Part shown: positions 17,906 to 26,874 of the stretch, one piece after another | Position numbering within the stretch: the first letter of the stretch is position 1 | How the letters are laid out: each line of letters opens with the position of its first letter | Program-made: the position numbers and the translations under genes | The notes under the pieces: generated by a model | The model's database searches: none | The model's input: only the letters and a program-made list of their open reading frames with translations | What the model was told of the DNA's origin: nothing | Assembly (NCBI GenBank): GCA_017559825.1 | Contig: JAFYQR010000142.1 | Location: 1 to 64,000 of the forward strand | Reading direction: 5' to 3' | DNA length: 64,000 nucleotides | Source of the DNA: Thermoguttaceae bacterium | Lineage (GTDB): Bacteria; Planctomycetota; Planctomycetia; Pirellulales; Thermoguttaceae

Positions 17906-19309
17906 TTAATCGTTAGGAGCGCGCGTGTTAGGCGGTTCGCGACGACAAAAAAGAAACGTCGGCGACGACGCCAAAAGCGCCGCGCCGAGAATAAAAATTA
18001 AGCGGCAATAATCCAGCTCAAGATCGAGCCCGGGAATCGACCAAACGACGTCGCGGAATCGGTCGAAAAGCCGTCCGCCGAGCATCGTCGACACGCCGAA
18101 CGAAAGCGTCGTCGCGGTGAAGTAAAACGCGACGAACGACGAACGTTCGCACGGCTCGGAACGCTTGGTTATTTCGTTGTTTAGCGCGATGTTGACGACG
18201 ACCCAAGCGATCCAAAAAATTGAAGCGACAAAAATGAGCGCCCAAGCGTTCGCCGGCGTCGCCGCGTACAGCAGGAAACCGAGCGACGCGACGCCGAGCG
18301 CCAAGAAACAGGCGGTCGGAACGCCGCGTCGAGCGACAAATCGGGCGGCGCGACTCGCCGCGGACCATTGGCCGAAATTAACGATCGCCGTCGCCGTAAG
18401 CGACGTAAACAACGAGAGTTGCAACGTCGTCGCGCGGAAATAATATTGCGGCGCCTGCGTCAAGCCTAGAATCGCTTGAATCGAACAGCCGAAAAGAACA
18501 AGCGATAAAAACGGGCGCGAACGCAACGGCGCAGCGATTTGTCGCAACATCGCTGTAAAACTTGTTTTACGCGCGTTTTCGACGCATATCTCCGGAGCGC
18601 GAAAGAGCGGAACCGCCGACGCCGTTAAAAAAACGACGCCGAGCGACGGAAGCGCGATTCGCCAAGCGTTCGACGATAAAAGTTCGAGCGCAAAGGTTTG
18701 CGACGATTCGAGATACGTAAAGACGCCGACTAAGGCGAGACCGACGAGCTTGCCTAAAAGGAGGCGGCGTTCGCGACGAGCGAAGAATCGGAGACGCGAC
18801 GCCGGAGAAAGCGCGTCGCCCATCCAACTCCACAGCGCCGCCGTCGCGACGTACTCGACCAAGTGGTGGAGCGCCCAAATCGCTCCGACGAGGAAAAACG
18901 CGAGATTTAAGCTGGTCGCCGTCGTCGCCAAGCGTTCGAAAAGAGGCGCGCCTAACGGTAAAGCGAGCAATATCAACGGCGAAAACGTCGCCGCTCCGAC
19001 GCAAAGCCGCTTGCGTCCGCCGATTACGCCGATGGCCCAAGGCGTTAAAAGCCGCAGCGCGCCGATCAAGCGCGGCGCCGCGACCGTCCACGCGATCGCC
19101 GTTCCTAAAGCCGCCGAATCGCTCGCGTTAGGAACCAACGCTTTTAAGAAATAAATCACGAACGTCGAGTTGACGAAACTGTTGCCGACGCCCCAAAGAA
19201 ACGCGTTGCGGCAAAACGCGTCTCGAGCGGCGCGGCGCCGAAAAATCGGCGTCGTCTCGAAGAACGATCTCGGTTCAACGGGTTGCGGTTCGATAGGGCG
19301 AGCGGACAT
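17906..19309 (-). CDS. Major facilitator superfamily transporter
   Basis: A 467-residue integral membrane protein with about 12 hydrophobic helices, beginning near residue 32 (FLWGVGNSFVNSTFVIYFLKALVP). MFS-type features include the loop after helix 2 (GVIGGRKRLCVGAATFSPLILLALPLG), a long cytoplasmic stretch in the middle (APEICVENARKTSFTAMLRQ) and a second half starting LRSRPFLSLVLFGCSIQAILG. The sequence does not identify the substrate; sugar or peptide import and drug export are all possible. It starts 45 bases after the ZnuA-like gene and is followed within 54 bases by the helical unknown, so the three are probably one transcript. Confidence 0.85.
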   Translation of the reverse strand: MSARPIEPQPVEPRSFFETTPIFRRRAARDAFCRNAFLWGVGNSFVNSTFVIYFLKALVPNASDSAALGTAIAWTVAAPRLIGALRLLTPWAIGVIGGRKRLCVGAATFSPLILLALPLGAPLFERLATTATSLNLAFFLVGAIWALHHLVEYVATAALWSWMGDALSPASRLRFFARRERRLLLGKLVGLALVGVFTYLESSQTFALELLSSNAWRIALPSLGVVFLTASAVPLFRAPEICVENARKTSFTAMLRQIAAPLRSRPFLSLVLFGCSIQAILGLTQAPQYYFRATTLQLSLFTSLTATAIVNFGQWSAASRAARFVARRGVPTACFLALGVASLGFLLYAATPANAWALIFVASIFWIAWVVVNIALNNEITKRSEPCERSSFVAFYFTATTLSFGVSTMLGGRLFDRFRDVVWSIPGLDLELDYCRLIFILGAALLASSPTFLFCRREPPNTRAPND

Positions 19310-19354
19310 TAGAAAACGACGATACGACGAGGGAAAAATTCGCGGTAAAAGGAA

Positions 19355-20320
19355 TTACGGCGTCGCGGGGCGCGGAGCGAGGGAACGTTCAACGACCTCG
19401 GCCAGGGAACGCAGGTTGGCGAAGTAATCCTTTTCCAACGGCGAATGGTCGAGCAGGTCGGCTCCGATTTCGTTCGCGACGACTTGCGCGGCGGCGCGGT
19501 CAAATTCCGGCTGCACGATCAGGGCTCGAACGCCGTCGGTTTGCGCCGTTTCGATTAGCGACGCCAATTCGCGCGGTCGGGGAGCCTTGCCTTGCGATTC
19601 GACGGCGCGTTGCGTCAAACGAAATTCGTTGGCGAAATAGCCGTAAGCCGGGTGAAAAACGACGAACGTTCGGCCTTCAAACGGCGCGAGTCGTTCGGAA
19701 AGCTCGATTTGAAGCGCGGCCAACTCGGCGTCGAGCGTCGCTGCGTTCGCTGCGAAAAAGTCGGCGTTTTCGGGAGACGCTTCGCTCAACGCGGCGGTCG
19801 CCTTCGCGACGAGCAGTCGAACGGTCGCCGGGCTCGTCCAAACGTGCGGGTCAAGCTCGGAGGTCGAACACGAGTGCGAATCGCCGTCGTGGTTATGGGA
19901 ATGCCCGCAAGGGTTCGGCAAGAGTTCGAGCCCTTCGCAGAGGTCGACGGCGCGGGATTCGGGAGCTATCGAGGCGAGGTTTTTCGCGAATCGCTCTTCG
20001 ACGGCGAGTCCGACGCGGAAAAAAAGGCGCGTCGAGGCGAGCGCGGCCAAGTCGGACGGCGTCGGCGAGAACGACTCGGGGTCTTTGCCGGTCGGCGTCA
20101 GCGTCGTCGCGACGACTCGGTCGCCTCCGATTCGCTCGACGAGATAAGCCAGCGGGTCGACGGCGACCAAAACGCAAATTTTCGACGCGTCGGCGTCCGC
20201 GAGTTGGCGGCGGGACGCGCCCCATTGCGTTAGTTGGAGGATTCCTAAGACGGCGATCAGCGCGCAGAGCATCAGACCGACGCCGAGGGTTAAGTAAAAG
20301 GAGGAACGTCGAACTGTCAT
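19355..20320 (-). CDS. Zinc/manganese ABC transporter substrate-binding protein (ZnuA/TroA-like)
   Basis: A 321-residue cluster A-1 metal-binding protein. The N-terminus has a single hydrophobic helix (FYLTLGVGLMLCALIAVLGIL) and no lipobox, so it may be anchored by that helix rather than by lipid. Family features are ILVAVDPLAYLVERIGGD-like sequence at the start of the mature part, a metal-binding His-rich loop (CGHSHNHDGDSHSCS) and DPHVWTSPATVRLL. The second lobe has VVFHPAYGYFANEFRLTQ and the acidic DPE-type region near the end (VQPEFDRAAAQVVANEIG). It should capture Zn2+ or Mn2+ outside the cytoplasmic membrane. No permease or ATPase gene of the ABC system is adjacent, which is unusual. 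Confidence 0.88.
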   Translation of the reverse strand: MTVRRSSFYLTLGVGLMLCALIAVLGILQLTQWGASRRQLADADASKICVLVAVDPLAYLVERIGGDRVVATTLTPTGKDPESFSPTPSDLAALASTRLFFRVGLAVEERFAKNLASIAPESRAVDLCEGLELLPNPCGHSHNHDGDSHSCSTSELDPHVWTSPATVRLLVAKATAALSEASPENADFFAANAATLDAELAALQIELSERLAPFEGRTFVVFHPAYGYFANEFRLTQRAVESQGKAPRPRELASLIETAQTDGVRALIVQPEFDRAAAQVVANEIGADLLDHSPLEKDYFANLRSLAEVVERSLAPRPATP

Positions 20321-20457
20321 CGGCGAAACTCGAGCGAGGTTGGAGGGATTAAAAACGAGCGACGGCGCGGGCTAAAGGCGAAAACGCCCGTCGAGGAAAC
20401 GACGAGCGTTCGTGGAACGAATTTCGCCGCCGCGATTCGGCGTCGCGACGCGAAAAC

Positions 20458-21660
20458 TCAATGCGGACCGCCGGAAGACGAATACGGATCGACCGGAGCG
20501 GGCGCGGTCGGTTTAAAGTCGCGACCGGCTTGGAAAAGATCGAAATCGTTTTCCGCGTCGAGTTGGAGTTTATCGCCGAACGGACTGGCGACCGGTTTTT
20601 CGTCGCCGGGGAAGATTTGCTTCGTGTCGTCGGCTTTGCTCGGCTCGACCGGAGCGGCGGCTTTCGGGTCGCCCGCGGGGTCGCCGTAGGAGGACGGATA
20701 GTCGGACGACGGGGACGACGAGGAGCCGTAAGGCGTCGAACCGCCGTTGCGCGAGGCGTCGCTCGCGCCGAATTGCGCCGAAATCAGCGTCGCGCCGAGA
20801 CGGCAGGAGGTCGCCAACGCGTTCAGAGCGTTCTTTTCGTCCGCTTCGTAAAGAACGTCCGGATCGTCGTCGCCGACGTAGGGCGTCTTATCGACAAAGA
20901 CTTCGCTCGGGTCGTATATATTAATAAAGGGCGAACCGTCGGCGGCCGGTTTGTCCATCGGGTCTTCGTAAACTTCGCGCGACGCGAGATCGGCGAGGCG
21001 TTTCATCTCTTTCGTCGAGAGGCTCGTTTTGCCGAGGTCTTCGCGGAAGTAGTTGAATTCGTCGGAAGTCGGGTCGTAAGGATCCGGCGTTTGATGGGCC
21101 GGAATTTCGGGGCGAGAGAACGGGCGAACGGACGGGAACGAGAGCGCCGCGGTTTTGCCGCCCTTCGCCGCGACGTCGGTCTTCGGCGGCGTCGCGAGGC
21201 GAGCGCGTTGACGATCGAGCGTTTCGCCGTACAACGCTTGTTGACGAGCGGCTTCCTTCGCTTTCCAATCGGCGCGAGCTTTCGCTCGAGCGGCTTCGAT
21301 CGCGGCGCGTTCGGCGCCTTGGATCGAGGTCAGCGCGGAGTCGACGCCCGCGAGGCGGCCTTTAGAAGTTTCGAGTTCCAAACGAGCGGCGGTCGCGTAA
21401 AACGCGGCGGCGGAAGCCGGGTCGTTTTGGCGAGCGGCGCAAAGCCCGCGGAAATAATAAACGCGCGGGTCGTCGCTTTTCGCGGCGATCGCTTCGTCGA
21501 ACGCGGCGGTCGCTTGCGCGAAATCGCCGGCGGCGAAACGGCTCGCGCCGCGAACGTAATCGGAAGCGCTCGGCTGTTGCGCGACCGTCAACGAGGCGGC
21601 GCCCAACGCCGCGCTCAACGCCAATCCGAGCGACGCTCGGCTAAGTTTTCGATTGAACAT
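20458..21660 (-). CDS. Secreted TPR protein with Pro/Ser-rich tail
   Basis: A 400-residue protein with a signal peptide (MFNRKLSRASLGLALSAALG, cleaved near VAQQPS). Two to three TPR-like repeats follow at about residues 32-110 (YVRGASRFAAGDFAQATAAFDEAIAAKSDDPRVYYFRGLCAARQND). Next comes an Arg/Ala helix rich in basic residues (RAAIEAARAKARADWKAKEAARQQ). The last half is acidic, Pro- and Ser-rich and probably disordered (GGSTPYGSSSSPSSDYPSSYGD). AGGAG precedes the ATG. The role is likely protein binding outside the cytoplasmic membrane; I cannot be more specific. It is separated from the ZnuA-like gene by 137 bases. Confidence 0.8.
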   Translation of the reverse strand: MFNRKLSRASLGLALSAALGAASLTVAQQPSASDYVRGASRFAAGDFAQATAAFDEAIAAKSDDPRVYYFRGLCAARQNDPASAAAFYATAARLELETSKGRLAGVDSALTSIQGAERAAIEAARAKARADWKAKEAARQQALYGETLDRQRARLATPPKTDVAAKGGKTAALSFPSVRPFSRPEIPAHQTPDPYDPTSDEFNYFREDLGKTSLSTKEMKRLADLASREVYEDPMDKPAADGSPFINIYDPSEVFVDKTPYVGDDDPDVLYEADEKNALNALATSCRLGATLISAQFGASDASRNGGSTPYGSSSSPSSDYPSSYGDPAGDPKAAAPVEPSKADDTKQIFPGDEKPVASPFGDKLQLDAENDFDLFQAGRDFKPTAPAPVDPYSSSGGPH

Positions 21661-22014
21661 ATTCCGACTCCTAAAACGCTCGGTTGCGGTCGAACGACTC
21701 GCCGACGGAAAAAATAGCGTCGTTTGCGAAAAAAATCGTCCTTATTTATGATAATCGCTTTGCCGTCAAATTTCAAGACGCGTCGCTTTTAATTTTTCGA
21801 ACTTTTTCGCTCGTCGCGCTAGAAATTTTTAGTTTTTCCGAATAAAGAGATTTTGCCGACCGGCGCGTCGTCGGCGAGCGGGCGCGAAAACGCGGCAAAT
21901 TTTTTGCGTCGGCGACTCGGCGCCTTTCGACGTCGTATATTCGCTCGGGACGAAAGGCGTCTCGGCGGTCGAGCGGGAAATTTTTCGTCGACGACAAACA
22001 ACGGAGAAGCGGCG
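21661..22014. other. Divergent intergenic region
   Basis: Separates the minus-strand TPR gene from the plus-strand small membrane protein gene. AT-rich sequence at 21715-21850 and a TATATT at about 21936-21941 could be promoter parts. I see no gene. Confidence 0.45.
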
Positions 22015-22284
22015 ATGACGAAGAGAGAGCGCGTGGCGTTCGTCGGGTTTTTATTGTTGGCGTTCGGCGTCGAAATGGTCGTCGTGCGGCAGGCGGTGTT
22101 GCGCGACGGCGTGGCGGCGGTCGTCGTGAAAAAATGGGGAGACGACGGCGTCGTTTCGGCGTTGGCGAGCGCGTCGGGGCGGCGAATCGCGCTGCCCGTG
22201 CCGAGCGCGGTCGGGCATTGCGTCGCGACGAGCGGCTTCGTGCTGATTCTTTGTTGTTATATTCTGTTGAAACCGGACGAGTGA
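22015..22284 (+). CDS. Small two-helix membrane protein
   Basis: An 89-residue protein with hydrophobic helices at about residues 8-28 (AFVGFLLLAFGVEMVVVRQAVL) and 65-85 (VGHCVATSGFVLILCCYILL), joined by a 35-residue polar loop. The ATG at 22015 has GGAG about 11 bases upstream. Longer in-frame extensions to 21853 enter sequence that does not look coding. I do not recognise the family. The gene precedes an HtrA-type protease by about 380 bases, a gap too large to suggest obligate cotranscription. Confidence 0.65.
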   Translation: MTKRERVAFVGFLLLAFGVEMVVVRQAVLRDGVAAVVVKKWGDDGVVSALASASGRRIALPVPSAVGHCVATSGFVLILCCYILLKPDE

Positions 22285-22665
22285 GCGGGCGACGCGGGCG
22301 CTTGCGGCGATTCGAACGTTTCGCTTGAGATTTTTTCGTGCGGATTTGGCGTTTTTGGCAAATTGGAAAAAGCCGCGAATCGTACTCTTCCGATTATTCC
22401 GCGTAATTTGTAAAAAAGAAATAAAAGGCTTAAGTCGTCCGCCGCGGTCGACCGATGAACGGAGTATCCGAATCGAAGCGACCGGAAACGCTCGCGCGTC
22501 GTTCGAGACGGGAAAAAACTTGAGTAAAAACTCCGAAAAAAGCGGCGTTTGCGCGTTCGCGTCGGAAAGCGGCGCGGAGGAAAATTTTCGGTCTTTTCGA
22601 CGAAAATTGGACTTTTTTCAAAGTCGGCGCTCGACGGCGACGCGCTTTCGACGGCGGACTGCGGT
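22285..22665. other. Intergenic gap before the HtrA-type protease
   Basis: AT-rich in its first half (22320-22430). Short W-tract plus G-cluster segments near 22350 (TTTTGGCAAATTGG) resemble the repeat family seen in other spacers. Open frames exist but none looks like a protein. Confidence 0.45.
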
Positions 22666-24309
22666 ATGAATTACGGACGATTTCTTCCTATGAGTAAACG
22701 ACAAGTTGGACATTGGGGCGGCGGACGGCTTTGGCTGACGGCGTTTTTCTGCGTCTTGACGGCGGCGGCTTGGGCCGACGACGGAGCGACGCGGCGTTGG
22801 TCGCGAACCCCGAAATCTCCTTGGGTGAAGGTCGTTAAAGAAACGTGCGAGTCGGTCGTTAGCATTCAAGGCGAAAAACAAGGCGAAGTCGGAGGTCGCG
22901 GCGGCGCTCGTTGCGAAGTCTACAACGGCATGGGCGCCGGCGTCGTCGTCGACGAACGCGGCTACATCCTGACGAACTATCACGTCGTTAAAGGGCTGCT
23001 AAAATTGGAAGTCCTTACGGCCGACGGCGAGCGTTACCGCGACGTCGAGCTGATTCGCAACGACGTGGCGACCGACTTGGCGATTCTCAAAATCAAACCG
23101 AAGTCGCCGATGAAGAAAATTCGGATGGGGCGTTCCGAACTCGTCGAGCTGGCCGAGGAAGTTTACGCGATCGGAAATCCTTTCGGATACGACGGCTCGG
23201 TTACTCGCGGCATCGTCAGCGCGCTCGGGCGCCCTTTGGAGGTTAGCGACGCGCTGGCTTACGATTCGATGATTCAAACTGACGCGCCGATCAATCCCGG
23301 CAATTCCGGCGGACCGCTCGTCAACATCGACGGCGAAATGATCGGGCTCAACGCCGCCGTGCGCGAAGAGGCCGAGAATATCGCGTTTGCGATTCCGATC
23401 GACGTCGTTTCGGAGGTCGCCGAGCGCATGATTCGCCAATCGGTCGCCAAAATGACGCATCACGGGCTGAAATTCCGCGTCGTCGACGCCAATTCGCCGG
23501 AGTATCCGGTCGACGGGAACGGCGAAGACGTTTTGATCGTCGAATCGGTCGAAGCGAAAAGTCCCGCCGCGCAAGCCGGCGTCGAGCCGGGGGACGTTTT
23601 GCTTTCGTCGAACGGTTTCGCGGTGCGTTCGTCGCTTGACTTTACGTGCTCGCTGATCGGCATGGGCTTGGCCGACGTCGCCGAATTGACGTTCGAGCGA
23701 GCCGGGGAAACCCGCGAAACGACCGTCGCTTTCAGCGAATTGGCGACCGAACGAAACGAAGCGTTCGCGGCTCGCAAGCGTCTTTCGAATCGCGCCGCCG
23801 GTTACGTCGACGCGCCGACGACGGGCGCGGTCGCCGAAGCGGTCGACGAATCGTTGACGACCGCCGACTTTTCTTCCGGCGATTCGCAGGAAAAGGCTCC
23901 GACTCCGTCGTCGTTCGAAGCGTCGAAACGCGCCGATCAAGTTTGGCGAATTTTGGGAATCGAGGTCGAAGCGACGTCGCCCGAGGAATACCGCGAGCGG
24001 TATCCGAATTTGCAAGCCGTTTCTATCGGCGATTTTAACTTCGCTCCGAACGGCGGCGTAACGGTGGCGCGCGTCGCGGAAAGCGGCCCTTTGACCGACG
24101 GCGACGCTCGCGTCCAAGAGGGCGACTTGATTTTCGGATTCGGCGTCGGTTCCGAAAAAGAGGGCCAATTGAGCGTCGCTTCGCTCGACAATCTGTATTA
24201 CATCGCGAAGAAAAAGGCCGAGTTTGCTCGAATCGACGACGGCAAGGCGCGCGTTTACTTGATTCGCGGCGGACGAGCGTATTTTCTGGAAGTCGATTTG
24301 AATCGCTGA
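22666..24309 (+). CDS. HtrA/DegP-type periplasmic serine protease with two PDZ domains
   Basis: A 547-residue exported protease-chaperone. A signal sequence (RLWLTAFFCVLTAAAWADDG) leads into a trypsin-like domain with a complete catalytic triad: His106 in NYHVVKG, Asp137 in TDLAILKI and Ser214 in NPGNSGGP. The first PDZ domain follows (SPAAQAGVEPGDVLLSSNG). After a Ser/Thr/Glu-rich linker of about 70 residues comes a second PDZ-like region near the C-terminus (GGVTVARVAESGPLTDGDARVQEGDLIF). The protein should degrade or hold damaged envelope proteins. Two in-frame ATGs, 22666 and 22690, both give an intact signal peptide and neither has a strong ribosome site; I list the longer. A clear terminator follows. 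Confidence 0.9.
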   Translation: MNYGRFLPMSKRQVGHWGGGRLWLTAFFCVLTAAAWADDGATRRWSRTPKSPWVKVVKETCESVVSIQGEKQGEVGGRGGARCEVYNGMGAGVVVDERGYILTNYHVVKGLLKLEVLTADGERYRDVELIRNDVATDLAILKIKPKSPMKKIRMGRSELVELAEEVYAIGNPFGYDGSVTRGIVSALGRPLEVSDALAYDSMIQTDAPINPGNSGGPLVNIDGEMIGLNAAVREEAENIAFAIPIDVVSEVAERMIRQSVAKMTHHGLKFRVVDANSPEYPVDGNGEDVLIVESVEAKSPAAQAGVEPGDVLLSSNGFAVRSSLDFTCSLIGMGLADVAELTFERAGETRETTVAFSELATERNEAFAARKRLSNRAAGYVDAPTTGAVAEAVDESLTTADFSSGDSQEKAPTPSSFEASKRADQVWRILGIEVEATSPEEYRERYPNLQAVSIGDFNFAPNGGVTVARVAESGPLTDGDARVQEGDLIFGFGVGSEKEGQLSVASLDNLYYIAKKKAEFARIDDGKARVYLIRGGRAYFLEVDLNR

Positions 24310-24312
24310 CGA

Positions 24313-24327
24313 GCGTAGATTGCGCGT
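24313..24327. repeat. 15-base repeat GCGTAGATTGCGCGT, copy 1
   Basis: The same 15 bases occur at 55285-55299. Both copies lie in spacers a little downstream of plus-strand genes (the HtrA-type gene and uvrA). Confidence 0.45.
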
Positions 24328-24392
24328 TCGGAGCGAATTGGCGAAAAATAAAAGAAGAAACGTCGAAACTTTTGCGTTCGACGGAACGTCTT

Positions 24393-24435
24393 AACGACGC
24401 GAGCCGCGCTCGGCGAAGGTTCGCGTCGTTTTTTT
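24393..24435 (+). terminator. Intrinsic terminator after the HtrA-type protease gene
   Basis: Stem AACGACGCGA / TCGCGTCGTT with an 18-base GC-rich loop, immediately followed by a run of T. Confidence 0.85.
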
Positions 24436-24497
24436 GTAGGCGAAAGCGGCGACGTCGCGAGACGGCGCGTCGAAAATTTTAAGGAAAGCGTTTAACG

Positions 24498-25382
24498 ATG
24501 GAATTTGCGGAGTCGACGAAATTTGCGGCGAGCGACATGCACTCGCATCTGCAGGACGGACGTTTCGGGAACGATTTGGACGCCTTGACGGTTTACTTCA
24601 AGCGGGCCCGAGCGCGAGGCGTTCGACGGTTCGTATGTTGCGGAACGTCGCCGGCCGACTGGAAAAAGACGGCGGAAATCGCGCGAAAATATCCGGACGT
24701 TTTGCCGACGTTCGGGCTTCATCCGTGGAACGTCGGACGAGTCGAAGGCGATTGGGCGACGGCGCTAAAAATTATGATCGACGCGACCGTTTGCGCGGAC
24801 GGCGTTTCCGGCGCGGCGCTCGGCGAAGTCGGGCTTGATTTTGCGGCGCGAAATCTCGACGAAGCGGCGCAAGAGGCGGCGTTCCGGGCGCAGCTTGAAA
24901 TCGCGGACGAGCGGCGGCTTCCCGTCGTCGTTCATTCGGTTCGCGCCAACGACTTGACGTTAAAGATTTTGCGCGACTATTCGAAGGTTCCGGTTTGGCT
25001 CCTGCATTCTTGGACGGCGACCGAAGCGGAGATCGAACGGGCGCTTGCGTCGAACGTTTTCTTCTCGTTTTCGCCGCGTTGCGTCGCTCCGAACGCCGTT
25101 CGAGCGCGAGAGACGGTCGCTAAAGTACCGCGCGACCGGATTTTAGTCGAGAGCGACGCGCCGACGCCGCTTCCGCCGAACGGATACGGGAAGCCGCTGA
25201 GCCAAATCGCGTCGTTCGCCGTCGAAGCGCGAGACGCGGACGGAACGTTGTTGAGCGCGCCGGCGTCGGTCGTCGAGGTCGCGGAGGAGATCGCGGCGAT
25301 TCGTAAAACGCCTGTCGACGAGCTTTGCCGACAAATCGCGCTGAACGAAAAACGCTTCTTCCAATGTTGGCCGAAGCGTTGA
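24498..25382 (+). CDS. TatD-family metal-dependent hydrolase
   Basis: A 294-residue amidohydrolase-fold protein. It carries the metal ligands of the TatD family in order: DMHSHLQD (H-x-H), GLHPWNV, the glutamate in ALGEVGLDF, VVHSVRAND, LLHSW and the aspartate in VESDAPTPLP. TatD enzymes are metal-dependent deoxyribonucleases or 3'-5' exonucleases in the cytoplasm. The length fits the family. The ATG at 24498 is the natural start because the first metal motif begins at residue 13. It stands just downstream of a terminator, so it is probably transcribed on its own or with the GIDE-LemA genes that follow within 100 bases. Confidence 0.9.
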   Translation: MEFAESTKFAASDMHSHLQDGRFGNDLDALTVYFKRARARGVRRFVCCGTSPADWKKTAEIARKYPDVLPTFGLHPWNVGRVEGDWATALKIMIDATVCADGVSGAALGEVGLDFAARNLDEAAQEAAFRAQLEIADERRLPVVVHSVRANDLTLKILRDYSKVPVWLLHSWTATEAEIERALASNVFFSFSPRCVAPNAVRARETVAKVPRDRILVESDAPTPLPPNGYGKPLSQIASFAVEARDADGTLLSAPASVVEVAEEIAAIRKTPVDELCRQIALNEKRFFQCWPKR

Positions 25383-25482
25383 GACGCGAAATATTTTGAA
25401 CGCCGTCGCGGCGACAAGGAAAGTTAACAGAGGAAACGGTTGCGCGCGGCGTCGCGTAAACGATAGAAAGAAAGACGTTAAG

Positions 25483-26811
25483 ATGAGCGGCGATATGCGG
25501 TTTTATCTTGGGATCGCTTGCGTTTTGTTTTTGGCGGGCGCGGCGATTTTTCTTTGGGACGCGTTTGGACGAATGCGGACGCGACGTTTGATCGCGTTTT
25601 TGCCGACGTCGAAGGCGAAGGGCGTTTTCATCGGTTTGGTTGAGTTGAGCGGAACGGCGGAATGCGAACGCGGCGAGGGAACGGTCGCGCCTATGTCCGG
25701 TCGCTCCTGCGTTTACGTTAAGACGAAAATCGAGGAAAAAAGGATTGAAACGCGAACGACGAAAAACTCCGACGGCGAAAGCGTAACGAAAACGGAGGCC
25801 GTTTGGAAGACGCTGGCCGAAAACGAAAGCCGACCGCTCTTTTACTTGCGCGACGAAACCGGGGCGGTGCGCGTCGACCCCAAGGACGCCGAAATCGTCG
25901 CGGAAAAGTTTGTCGAAGAAACGCTCGACCGTTCGGCGCCGGAGTATTTCAAGTGGGCGGACGGACGTTCCGAACTTCCGAATTCTTGCGGGATACGTCG
26001 TTTTACCGAAGTCGGCGTCCCGTTGGGTTCCGCCCTTTACGTTTTGGGAAAAGCGCGGATTCGCAAGGACGTCGTCGCCGCCGAAATTGCGAAAGACGAG
26101 ACGGAGCCGACCTTTTTGATCGTCGCCGGGAACGAGGAAAAGGCGCGCAAAGGGGCGAATTACGAGGAGAAACTGTCGCTTGCTCTCGCGTTGTTCTTCG
26201 CCGTCGGGTTCGGCGCTTGCCTTCCGGGCGTTTGGGGCGCGGAACGAAGGGCGATCGGGTTCGGCGCGCTTGGGGGGGGCGGCGTTTGCGTCGCGCTTTG
26301 GGCGGCCCGCGCTTTGCTCTCTTACGTCAACTCGTTCGTTGAGTTTCGATGGTTTGTCGATCGCGCTAAGTCTAATATCGACGTAGAGTTAAAACGTCGC
26401 GCCGACTTGCTTCCAGCGTTGGCCGAGGCGACGCGAGCGGCGGGCGAACACGAGAAGAACGTTCAAGAAACGTTGGCGGCGCTGCGTAGTCAAGAGACGA
26501 TTTTGCGGGTCGACGGCGCTCCGAACGGCGGCGCGATCGCGACGGCTCCGCGTTTGCTTGCGCTCGTCGAGGGCGTTCCGGAACTTGGCGCGGATAAAAA
26601 CTTTGCGAAGTTGCGTCAAGGCGTCGTCGACGCGGAAGATCGGATCGCGTTGGCGCGGGAGTATTATAATAATATCGCGGAGAATTACGAGACGCGGCGT
26701 AAGACGTTCCCGCATTCGCTCGTCGCGGCGCTTTGGCGTTTGCCGGAGGCGAAGTTTTTCGAAGCGGAAGGTTTCGAAGCGAAAACGGTCGACGTCGATT
26801 TGGAAGCGTAA
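25483..26811 (+). CDS. GIDE-LemA membrane protein, copy 1
   Basis: A 442-residue membrane protein with a fused architecture. An N-terminal helix anchors it (RFYLGIACVLFLAGAAIFLW). A GIDE domain follows, of the kind found in the eukaryotic mitochondrial E3 ligase MULAN (TSKAKGVFIGLVELSGTAE, MSGRSCVYVKTKIEEKR, FYLRDETGAVRVDPKDAEI, GVPLGSALYVLGKARI). Two more hydrophobic helices (LALALFFAVGFGACLPG; GALGGGGVCVALWAARALL) lead to a LemA-type coiled domain (KSNIDVELKRRADLLPALAEA, ALAREYYNNIAENYETRRKTFP). No RING domain is present, so ubiquitin-ligase activity is not implied. The GTG/TTG extension upstream is rejected in favour of the ATG at 25483. A paralogue follows 63 bases later. Confidence 0.85.
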   Translation: MSGDMRFYLGIACVLFLAGAAIFLWDAFGRMRTRRLIAFLPTSKAKGVFIGLVELSGTAECERGEGTVAPMSGRSCVYVKTKIEEKRIETRTTKNSDGESVTKTEAVWKTLAENESRPLFYLRDETGAVRVDPKDAEIVAEKFVEETLDRSAPEYFKWADGRSELPNSCGIRRFTEVGVPLGSALYVLGKARIRKDVVAAEIAKDETEPTFLIVAGNEEKARKGANYEEKLSLALALFFAVGFGACLPGVWGAERRAIGFGALGGGGVCVALWAARALLSYVNSFVEFRWFVDRAKSNIDVELKRRADLLPALAEATRAAGEHEKNVQETLAALRSQETILRVDGAPNGGAIATAPRLLALVEGVPELGADKNFAKLRQGVVDAEDRIALAREYYNNIAENYETRRKTFPHSLVAALWRLPEAKFFEAEGFEAKTVDVDLEA

Positions 26812-26874
26812 ACTCGGCGAAAACGACGGTTGCGACGCGGTTCGCTTAATGGGATTGAGAAAGAGAAACGCGAT

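Noticed and set aside
22549-22665. N-terminal extension of the HtrA-type protease
   Set aside because: The upstream residues are basic and would bury the signal peptide; a start at 22666 or 22690 fits export.
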